From NCBI GenBank assembly GCA_026874595.1, contig CM049318.1:18400241-18464240 (forward strand): a stretch of DNA of 64,000 nt, read 5' to 3'. This document shows positions 49,601 to 62,026 of this stretch, in pieces. Made by a program: the position numbers and the translations under genes. How positions within the stretch are numbered: position 1 is the stretch's first letter; the number at the start of each line of letters is the position of its first letter. The stretch is from Sipunculus nudus. Lineage: Eukaryota > Annelida > Sipuncula > Golfingiida > Sipunculidae. The notes below the pieces were generated by a model, which made no database searches, was not told the origin of the DNA, and was given only the letters and a program-made list of their open reading frames with translations.

Positions 49601-52600
49601 CAAGGATTGCCTTTCTTTGCTGTTATTAATGTTTGTTTCTTTCCTGTTTTTCAGTTGGAGGTTCATCTTTTACTTTGTTATATTTTACTATGGATTATAT
49701 GTACTGTGGGATGTGAGTATATTTTAATATTTTTGTCCTATTTTTTTCCTTGAAAGTATGTATAGACTTAGAGAATATATATTGTTCCCTAATTGTGCCA
49801 AAATATGCAAACATGCACAGAATTTTGGTTGAGTCTGCATTTTTTTATCTGTTTATACATTCTGTATGTTAGGGTAAAAGTGTATAAGCTGTGCCACATC
49901 AAAATTTGTGGCAGTTGTAGTGTTCTAGTTGTGGAGCAATAAACTAAATTTTTCAGTTAAGTGTGTTTTCCATTAAAAGTGCACTGTATGTTTTATTTTG
50001 TATTCTTTTGGAAAACCAATACAGATAAACATTTCCAAAAGAGGTTTTGTAATCTCATTTATATATTATTGTATATATTAATAAACAATGTGCAAAGTAA
50101 GTGTTATGCATTGCAAAATTATTATTAAAGGCCTGTCTATGACATCCATCTCAGCGTCCGTCCCTCCTTTAACTTTTAGTGTTGCCACAATAGCTTACCA
50201 GGGCTTTGATGGATTTTCACAAAACTCATGATAATTACTGACAAATAGAGTTTCTCACCTCAATTAAATTCTCAGCAAAATCCATGCATATTTAAAGAGG
50301 TCAGAGGTCACCAGGCTGCTATGTACAGGCCAATTTGTGGTGTCGCCAAGATAACATACAAGGAATTCAATGGATTTTGATAAAACTCAACTGAAATATT
50401 AATCAATATTATAATATCTCACCTAAGTTCTATTTCCAGCAGAATCCATGCATATTTAATGAGGTCAAAGGTCCCCAAACTTTGGTTGTACCACCTTGAC
50501 TTACCAAATATCTGATGGATTTTTATATAACTCATGATAAGTATTAACCAGTACAGTTTCTCACCTGAATTACATTTTCAGCAAATTCATGCATATTTAA
50601 TAACGGCTGAGGTCACAAAATATGCAACGGGCGTATTATGCGCAGCACCATTTATGGTGCTTTTGCTATTTCTTGTAGTTATCTTCAGCATCTTGAAAAA
50701 CAAATACAATATACCGTACTGTCCAAGAAATAATGCTAGTAAGCAGTTGGTTAAATAAATATTTCCAAAAAGAAATGTTTTGATGTTCCTTTGTTTATAT
50801 ACTCAATCCTTATACACAGTAATAGGAAGAAAGCATTCTAGCTTTATCACAAGTTTGATTCAAAATGCACTTTTAAAATCTTTCATATACTTTGTTACCA
50901 TGTTTCTTTTATTTATATTAGGTGTATTCATTTTATACTTGATTAATATGTTTTATTCTTCAGCACAGTTATTCACAATTTAATCACAGAGTCATTTAAA
51001 CAAAATAAAAATTCATCACATGTTCTCAAGGAAGTAGTGATCATGTTGTATAATAGTTTACAATCTGTTCCTCAACTGGTGGCCTACACAATATTCACAT
51101 CATTACTATAACTGTCATTCAAGAATAGGCTTATCAAGAACAATGTTATTTGCAGATTTAGACTTGCAAAATTTACACTTCTTTAAAGTTTGTCTAAGAA
51201 ATATTTAACAAAAATAATAGAAACATAAGTTTTTGAAGCTGCTCAGAAGACCATAAGGTGATGAACTTCATTAAAGGTGCCCATTCACCTACCTTTTGTA
51301 AAAGAATTTTTGTGATCTCTGGCTTCCTCATGTATATATTAATGATCTAAGGGTAATTTTGGTTTTGAAAAGTTCTTATAAGGCCTTTGTAAAGGATGTA
51401 TTAACAACATGTTTGTATTACATGGATGTATTAACAGCAATGTTGACAAATGGGAAAAACATATAAACTTAAGTGGTGATGGCATATATGCAGAGGGAGA
51501 AAGGGCTTTTGTTGCAAAACTTGCTGCCAGATGCCCTTGTTGAATTTGTTTTGATTATTTCAGCAGGCCCCCACATATTATTAACACATTGATATAAACA
51601 GAAAAAAGCAGCCTGTGTGTGATGATATCCACATTTTCTGGCTTGTTTGAATAAAAACTCCCAAGATATTACCTTTAGTTTATAAAGGTCAGATAGGTGA
51701 ATGGGCCCCTTTAGGATAAATACCAAAGTTGCTTTTAGTGAAATATATTATATAGAGAAAACTTTGCAAAAATGTTTGTGGAATGGGTCATAACAGAATC
51801 TGCAGATGTGTATTGTTTTATTCACTTCTTATGTATTTTATTCTGTATCTTTATATTTGTGATATTATTTGTGTGAACTGAGGGTCAGTGTAACTGTAGG
51901 TTAGTATTTATACAGCATAACCCTTTATATTATCCAACCTTTACTGGCCAAATTTCTGTAGATCTCCTGTTTACATGTACTAATTTTCCAAACTTGCTGT
52001 TTACTAGTAGGTCTAATTACTAGTAGCTATGTGTTTTGCTCTCCACATGTTTGTGTCTGATCAACAGATTATAATTAAACTTTATTATGTGCTCAATGGT
52101 ATGATAAAACACAATTACATTGTGTCTTCAATTGATCATATTCCAAATTAAAACCTTAATATATCCCCTACCCTCATAATACCTGTAATTCCAGGGTAGC
52201 TGGTGTTGTACAGAGATCAAGGTTATACTGTATGAATTATTTCTTTAATTGAAATCTTTTTGTCATATTGAATCATTTATCTCATTTTATTACTTTAAAA
52301 GTTCTCTTAATGTGCCAGTGATACTTCTGTTTAAGTGGGAGTCATGTACACTTGACCACAAAACAACAGTATTTTCATTAGCCCCATTTATACACAAAAT
52401 CTGGGGGGCTTTTGGTCTAGATTCTAGCGCATGATAGACTTCAGTTAATCGCACTTAATTTTGCATATAAATAGAACTAGAGTTATATGCTCTAGATATA
52501 GTGCAGTCCAGCACTAGCCACTACTGCTAAATATGCACGTAACAGAAGAACCAGTTTAGATCATGTTGGATGATTGTGTGTAAATGTGAGGTGAGATTTG

Positions 52601-55600
52601 GACTGATTTAAATGGTCACTCAGCGCAGCCCAGTGTAAAGATGAGATGTAGTGCAAGATAGATTTGGTTAGGTCAAACCAGATCTTTCAAGTGTAAATGG
52701 GGCTAATGTCTATATTTAGTGTACCAGTAAAGATACTGTTTTACGTTTTACGTTACAATGAAACAACAGTTTTCTCATCTAGCCACTTCTTGTAGGTTGA
52801 ATGGATGCCGACGTTGGTAGGTTTCATCTGGCACATTTATTGCCGTTCATGTTGCTTGAGTTTACTGGAAGTTTAATGGCTGCTTGTAATGTTAAGTCCG
52901 TGTTAATGTTAATGAATAAAAAAAAGACAGTTTAGACCTGTCAGTCATCTGCACGAGTTAGCCAGGCAGAGAGCACTATTTGATATGACTATCTGTTGAT
53001 ACATTGTTGATGGTCTCCATCTTTAAGGTTTCCATAAAAAATATATTATTTTAAAAAGATTCTCAGAAATGAAGGCAAATATGAAATTTTACTGTAAATA
53101 TAATGAAAGCTGTGGATTTTCAGGTTTCAGTGTTGAAATTAATTCAAAGGAATATAAACATTTTGACTTAACTATTTGTTATATATTTCCTAGAAATATA
53201 TGTTTAATATGAGAAAGTATCACTGTGTTCTAAGATTATACCATCTCAGAAAAAATGAAAATTTATAGTAATGTGAATTTGTATGGATCTGCAGATATAT
53301 TAATTGCATTAAAAACTATCAGAAGCCTGTGATATTTAAAAATTTCCCCATCTGAAAAAAAAAATATAAAAATGTCTTTATACCTTTAGCTGGAAGTATC
53401 AACATTTGCAACAAACTTTATATTAATATATTTTCTTTTCAAAAGCCTTTCAAAATCATTTTAACTGATCAGATTACATATAGTGGTAGTGTGAATTGGC
53501 TGAGTAAATATTTTGCACTACCCAAAATGAATGAGGAAATAATCTATAAAAAAATAAAGAAATGTGAAAAATGTTCTGCCTGAATAATATTTAATATTCT
53601 TTGTGTGTAGTCACTAGCAACACTTAAAGTTGATATTATTTTACAAAAGATTTACATCAGATTTAGGGATAACTATACTGTTTTCCAGACTCCCTGGTTG
53701 TGGGACACAAGGCATTGCTGGTATGGGTATCCAAGACAGGTAAGCTTTGTATTGGCAGTTTCATATTACTATAGTCCGTTTCATCCTCTCATGTCCACCT
53801 GTATTTTGCTATGAAATTTTTTATTAGTTACATTTCAAGGGAAACAATTATAGTGGAGAGTAGAGGATTAAAGGACCTAATTTTAAACAAGGTAAATTAA
53901 TACCTACCTTACACCTTTTTTAAGAAACAGAATTCTTTGAAAATATGAGAAATAAGTCTACATTTTACATTTTTTTATGGTGGTCACGGTTATTGGTCAC
54001 ATGTAAAAACAGCCTCAACTGACAGCTGCTGATTGGATGATCTCTTGAAACATTCTATAAAATATAACCAGCTAAAACAAAGATGGCTACTTATGGAGGA
54101 ACACATCATAATCTGCCAGATCATGGTGAAGCGACTATAATGTTGTAAAACATAAACAGGGGATTAATTGTAAAATTCTTAATTGCAATATTAGGTTGTC
54201 ACTTCCATAAGGTGTTTCTTGGAAATTATTGAAAAATATAAACTTTTAAGGAAATCAGCTACAAAAAAACAGGTGGACAGCAGGTGGTGAAAGGCACTAT
54301 AGGTCTGTCTCAGCTACTCTTTTCACAGACTCAATTCAGCAGTTCATCTTGTCACTTCCATAATTTGTTTTCTTGAAAATCATTGAAAATATAAACTTTT
54401 ACGGAAATCAGCTACAAAAAACGGATGGACAGCAGGTGGTGAAACGGACTATAGGTCTGTCTCAGTTACTCTTTTCACAGACTCAATTCAGCAATTCACT
54501 CTGGCATATATTTCCTGATTAATGAGCAAAGCAATCAAATGCTCATCAGTTCAAGTGTACCCGGTAAAACAGAACATATGAAGTTAAGTAATGTTATTGA
54601 TGGCATTATCCTATTTGATTATTTATTCATATTTATCTTTCAATCCATTAAATGATATTTATTCTATGTAATCTTTTCCATGTTTGTATGAATAAAATTT
54701 GTTTCATCAGGAAATTTGTATTTAATGGTTAAATCAGTTATTTTTCAGTTATAAATATTCTAATGAGTCTGTCTCTTGTTTTCTTTCTCTTGCAGCACAT
54801 GCCTGATACCATCTACTGGTACTATATGGTGGAACTCGGGTTCTACATATCACTCCTTTTCTCACTATTTATGGACAATCAGCGCAAGGTAGGTCTTACT
54901 CTCAGTATAGTATAAACAATAAAATAGGAAAGTGTTACCATTTTAGTGTCGAAAGTACAAGAAATGAAGGCTGCACTAGGTATTTAGCACTTGGTTGATC
55001 ACCTTAGCATGCATAACTTTCATGTGTACTTTTTCAATGACAGAGGGTCAATTGGTTTTTGGCCTTTGTTTCGTACAGGAATTTTTAAGTATGAGTGTAA
55101 ATTAAACATTTGTTTATTGCATTGCATCACATTGATTCTTAGATTCAGTTTTTATATTATCTGGTAATAAACCAGGGTACCCCAAAAAGAAAGTTTAGTT
55201 GTTTATTATTATTTAAGGTCATACTCCCAGTGTATATGCTCTCGTATTGAATCACAGAGGATAATTTAGATAAAAAATATTTTTTTTAGGTTTACACCCT
55301 GAACGCATGCACATACTAAGTTTCACAAAAATTTATCAAAATATAAGTTGATGTTAAGCAATAAGGGATTTTTATGTAAAATTGTACTGGGTTATTTTTC
55401 AATTAGATATGGTGTTATGTGCTTTCCAAATAAAATTGTGGCTCTAAAATCAAAATTAAGGTGCAGATCATCTGTGGTAGCTGATAATCTTTGATGAAAG
55501 ATAATACACTTTTCATTTAAGATTTATAAGTGGAGATCTTTGCTTCATTTGTAATTGTTATCTGCTATGTTGAAACATTGGAAAATTCAAGACATTTAAA

Positions 55601-58600
55601 ATCATAACCCTAAAATGATTAAACATTTTTACTGAAACAAGTGCAAAATTGATACAAATTTTAGAAAACAAAGCTTTTATGCATATGCATTACACTTAGT
55701 TAAGGCACAGTCTATATATATTGTATTTTATATCAATTAAACAAATACTTCAGAATATAACTATCTTCATTAAGATAATTGCTCTTTGAATTTTCTTTGA
55801 ATTTGCTACTGCTATATCTGTTAGGTGTTGAGATTAGTTTGTTTTGTTTCAGGATTTTGTTGAGATGATGGTCCACCATTTTGCCACAATAACACTGATG
55901 GTTTTCTCATGGTCCGTGAACATGGTTCGTGTCGGGTCCCTTGTGTTAGTCGTCCATGATGCTGTAGATTACTGGTTAGAGGTAAGATTGTCAAATTTAT
56001 TCGGTGAGCAGACGTGAGCTATAATCTGTTAATATTGGGAGCACAAGTTTCAGAGTTCACAACTACCTGTTGAACTGGGATATAAGATCATATGTAAATG
56101 CCAGGGGTTACAAACATATTTTAATTCTAGGCTGATTCTTTGAGAATCAAAAATTTTCTGAACTGTCTCATCAATTTTATCCACTTGCATATCGATGCTC
56201 CAGTCCAGTTTTATTAATAGAGTATGTTAGCTTAGCCTATAACACATATAATGGATTAAAAAAACAGAAAAACATGACTCTTTAAATTACACTTGGTTTA
56301 GTCCTCGTTAATTTATTACAAATTTTTCGTTTACAGGGTGCAAAACTGGCAAAGTACTGCAAGTATCACAAGTTGACAGACGCATTATTTGTGATATTCA
56401 CTCTCATGTGGTTTGCGACACGCATCGTCTTTTATCCTTTACAGTATGTACATTTCTTTTTACCATATTTTTATCTCAGGTGAGAGTTGTTGAGTGAATG
56501 CTGTTATACAGCAATCTCCTCATATCTGAAATATATGAATCTTTGAGATTTAACTGTTCCTACATGGTATAAAGTATTCCTTCACAGGATTTAACTGTTC
56601 CTACATTGGATTTAACTATTCTTACTTGGGGTTAACTGTTCCTATGTACATGGGAATAAACTATTCTTACATGGGATTTAACCGTTCCTACATTGGATTT
56701 AACTGTACCTACATGGGATTTAACTGAATCTACATGGGAACCATTCACAGATATGGTTTGACATAACTTTTTGGTGTTTGATATTTAATGTACCTCAATG
56801 TCTTTTTCTATCCACCCATCTTATAAATGGTCAGATTACATTTAAGGCAGTGATTGTCAGTCTGTCTGTTTGTTTATTTTTCCATGGGATCGTCTCAAAT
56901 GTAAACAATTAAGTGTTGTCCTTATTGTGTTACATTTAGTTTTTTGAGGCATATTGTTTTGGATTGCCAACTAATTAAATCTTCATGGTAATGCCTCTGA
57001 TATTTTTAAGCACACCCTTGTTTACTTTTGATCATCCTCATTATTTGTATTATAGGACTAGCCCTCTGTATGGTGTGATTGTTTGTGTGTATTTGTTGGA
57101 GAGAATTTCCACCCTCTGCATGTCATTTGTATTTTAAGTGTTATTCCCATGTTGAATTTTTCAGGATTATGATATATACAGGGTGCAAAATTAACACCTG
57201 ACCCCTTGAAATGGCAGGTAGTTTTCTCAGGGTTTCAGTAAATGTCATCCAGGCACGGAGCCCTTTTTCCATTTTTTTTTACCTTTCATGTTACTCTAAC
57301 AAAAAGACACAACAGTTTCCTGCTGGAGGTGTCCGACCCCATAACAGGTGGACAAAAAGAAGTTAATTTTGTGCCATGTATATATGTTTATATGATGTTC
57401 CGTTGTGTCATGTGTTAAATGTAAAGTTTCTGACTTAAGTGTGTTTTATTTCAGAATATTCATGATTGCTTAAGGCATTTTTAACTTTAAATTCCATACA
57501 TGCAGTCTTTCTCATGATTTTAAGCTTCCTGAACCCCATCCCTTATATCTTTCTTACTGTACTGCTGTATTTTCCACTTGCACAACCAAAGTTCCGTAAA
57601 AACAACTATATGGAAGTATGGGGAAAAAATATGGAAATTGACATAATCTGTTAATTGGGATGGTGCTACACCCTTCTGACCCAATCAGCCTTCTTATTCC
57701 ATCAGCCTTGATCTCATTCTATGAAAATAAAAAGAAAAAAGACGAGGTTTCTTTTATAGGAAATGAAGTGCATAGTCAAGGTGGAATCCATAAGTTTATA
57801 GGAATCGTTGTGAATTTTAAATTCACAAATGTTCTGTGAAAACTGTTCATATGGTTTACATGACAAGCCGTTTCCTTTTTTTTGACAACGAACTTAAGTC
57901 AGCAGAAAAACAACACAGTTGTAGACCCTGAGCCCACAACAAAAATTTATAATATGCAGATTACTTTGGTAACATCAAGGTATAAACTATTATTTTTTAA
58001 AAGCCCGTCTATAACGGGATGTATTTATGGTATACCCATGGTCTATCCGACTGTTAACTTTGTGTCACCATGGTAACCTACCACAGCTTTGATGGATTTT
58101 TAGGAAACTCACCATTACTACTTACCAATAGATTATCTTGCCCAAGTTTGATTATGGCCAAAATCGATGCATATTTAATTAGGTCAGGGTTACTAGGGGG
58201 TTTTGTGGTGCTGGCACCAATAACTTACCAGGAATATCATGGGTTTTGATAAAACTCAACAGAAATATTTACCAACTTAATATAATATCTGACTTAGGTT
58301 TCATTTATGCCAGAATCAATGCATATTAAGTGAGGTCAGAGGTCACCAGATTTTGGTGGGGTTGTCATGAGAAACCAAGAAACTCATTATATAAATTAAT
58401 CAACAGTATTTCCCACCTGAATTGTATTCTCAGCTAAGTTCACTCATCTTTAAATGGAGTCAAAGGTCAAAAGACATGCAAAGGGTGATTATGCACCATT
58501 TGTAGTGCTCTTGTTACTCTGGTTGTCAGTGAATAAAACAATATTTTACAGGACAGTCTGCATATGCATAAAACTTAATTGTGAATCGCTCAACATTTCA

Positions 58601-61058
58601 AACTGTAAAAGTAATAACATAGTTAATCATCTCTTGAGGTTAAAATTATCAGATATTCTGTCTGATCCTCAGAGTGAAGATTTATTATTTGAAATGTCTA
58701 TCATTTTATGCAGAAAATTTACAGTGGCGTGTCATGTGAACCATATGATTTTTTTCTTATGACAATTGTGGATGACATATATAATTATAATTATTGACAA
58801 CCATGTTGAATGGTCCCTATTGTAAAGTGGATATTTCCCATAATTTGTGTAGTAAAATTATCACACTCTTGATATATATTATCTCACAATATGTTTTGTG
58901 TTTTGTTCGTATAAAATATTATGTAGAATACGTTTGCATGATCTGTTATTATGTAAATTACCATTTACAAGATGTGTGTATGTTACTCAGAGGATCTGTT
59001 GGTATACTTTAATTTTTATATATAATCATATGAAGCATATATTTTGATCACCGTATGGTGCATTGTATATTATTATATGAACATAGATAGTTTGCAAGGT
59101 ATCTCTTACGCATACACACACACACACACACTTAGGACTGGACACATTCAGAGTATGTGTGGATTTCTTAGACATGACAATGCTTCTTGCAAAGGTAGCC
59201 TTTGGTAAAATACGTTGTTGTCATGGCAACAATGCAGCGTTTGTTTTTGTGGGAGCATGCGCATGTTAAGAGGCTGTTGTTTGTACTAGTGCGGTCCCTG
59301 TAGTGCAGCTCGACCTGTCCGTTTATCAGACACGTAGTCACTTACCATAGTGTAAATTCATCTCTCATGAGTGCCATATATTATCTCTAGAAGAGTTGCC
59401 TCGCGCCTAGATGGCAGTTTCTTTGAGAATGTAGTTAGTATATCTGTGTGGGATGTGATAGGTTGTAAGAATGCCTATGAAAGTAAGTCATGAGAATGCC
59501 TGCAATTGATAGATTATGAGAATTCCTGTAATATATGAGATATGAGAATGCCTGCAATAGATACGTTGTGATGATGCTCATAATAGTTAAGAGAATGCTA
59601 ATAATAATAGATAGTTAGGCTATTATATTACCTGTCCTGGCAGAACTTATGAAGAGACTGGTTGTTAATCAAGTTTCATTGTTTGCATGATATACATGTG
59701 ACCACACAGACAATATACACATGTAAACCAAATAATGGTAAGACTTGCAGGCAAATCTTACAATACCACCTAACTGGGAATGACCACTTTTCCCCCAGTT
59801 CTGCTGTGTCCATAGGTTGTTTCCTCTCCCACTGAGCTTGCAATTGATTTCTCCAGTTATTTGGCATGGCCTCGGTTAAATGTGCAACTTAACTCAATTC
59901 CAAATCCTGCTCACAGCACTACCAGTACTGCAAATGTCCCTACAGGAGCAATGCTAGTGCTAGAACTTCCACGAGCATTTCAGAACAAACACCCTGGCTT
60001 ACGTTGCCGCTAACTTAGGATAAGTTTAGGGGCTCTCTTTAAAAATTGCAGTAGTTATTTATTTAATTACAGTAATATGTACCACCCTTACGAAACAGTG
60101 CCATCTGGATTGCAAAATTGAAACTATTTAAAAAATTTCTAATTTAAAATTATTTCTCTGGCTGTAACATTGTGGTCATTGAGGAATTTCTGTGACAAAG
60201 ATTGGCACGTATTATAATATCAGAGATGATATACTGGTATATACTAGCAAAAACAGAAAAAGTAGTGCCCATTGTGTGATAAAACCAACAAAATGAACAC
60301 AAATTTTAGCTGCACTCAATTTTCTTTGAATTATTTTTTATAGAATCTTTAGGATAGGCATAAAGACCACTAAAAATCTGTTTGCTTACTTTGCCACTTT
60401 ATGAAGATTGTATATATCTTCCTTTTTCTTTTCAGTAAGTTTTTATATTCACCCTTTTGTATTTATCAATATATATCTATAGCTATAGTGTCAGCCTTAA
60501 TCTCTTTAAGCAAGATGACAGTATATGTCATACTGAATTTTTAAGTGAGAAAGTAGTCATTGTGTCATGTAAAGTTGAATTATCCAGCAATTTGATTCTA
60601 AGCTTTGTTTCCTTATCTGGACACTCAGTGGCACTGATCAGCAGTTAACTTGTTATTTACCAAAACATACATTGCATCCACTTGCGAGGATGTTCCCCAG
60701 AACGTAGGTACATGTATGCGACATGATTTTTAGGTATCTCATTACACTTGTTCTGATATAAAGATGTCTGTTCCATGCACAGCTGACCCCTCCTCACTTG
60801 TCATCCCACTGTTATGTGCACCACTGTTACTAAAACTATAGACAAAATTATATATGAAAGATTGATAGGTTAAAAAAATCCACACACCTGGTCTACTGCT
60901 CAGTGCTCAACAATAAAAAGCCATAACACATAATGTAGGAGAATATTTAGGTATCTGTTTGGAAATCCTGAAGAAGATTATAAAATATAAATTATAGGGG
61001 GCATAGCTATGATTGAGGGAGTGTAGGGGGCAAATTGTTTTGCAAAGGCAATTGAAGC

Positions 61059-61134
<76 letters not shown>

Positions 61135-61970
61135 AATTATTGTTTTTTTTAGAAAATTTAATCATTATTAGACTAAGAGAAATTCCAGGGGGACTGGGAT
61201 TACTGGATGCAAGGGGGGGGGGGGCATGGCTCGCTGCCCCCCCCCCCCCCACCCCCCTTTGGCTATGTCCCTGCTATTTCAATTCGTTATCATGATTTTA
61301 AAAAATCTGCACAAACTTCCATACAAGCTCAAAATTGACTTTGCATTTTTTTCAAAACATATTTGAGTGATAGTTTATCAATTAGATAATAAGATAAAAC
61401 TGATTTGAGAGTGGACCAACCATTCCCACCCCTCTCCTTGGTTGTTTTATTATGTTGCTCTAGTCATTAAAACAAGTGGAGGTGAAGCACAGATGGACAT
61501 CGTTCTGCAGATTAAATGATTGCAAAAGCCTGAGCGTGTTGTTTGTAGTGACAGATTGTCCAATCCACCCATGGCAGATCCAGTCCTGACCGCATGGTGG
61601 AGATTATTTTAAACTTCTCCATATACTGAGCTCATGTTTCTTGAGAAACCCAAATCTTTTTCTTCATATGCAGATCTCATGATTCTTGAGAAACCAATTT
61701 ATTTTTTTCTTTACATACAGATTTCATGCTTTGTAAGAAACTAAAATTTTCATCTTCACATATAGGTCTCATGTTTCTTGAGAAATCACAATTTTCTTCT
61801 TCATATACATTTTAACTTTTTTGAGAAACCAACATTTTTCTTTACATACAGGTATCATGTTTTGTAAGAAACCCAAATTTTCTTCTCATACAGATCTCAT
61901 GTTTCTTGAAAATCCAAAAATTGTTTTCTGTATATGCAGATCTCAAATTGTCTTTAGAAAACAAAATTCC

Positions 61971-62026
<56 letters not shown>

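Noticed and set aside
56444-56482. Continuation of the CerS reading frame past exon 8 to the TGA at 56480
   Set aside because: GTATGT at 56444 is a good donor, and only splicing there gives the family sequence YPLH in phase with exon 9.
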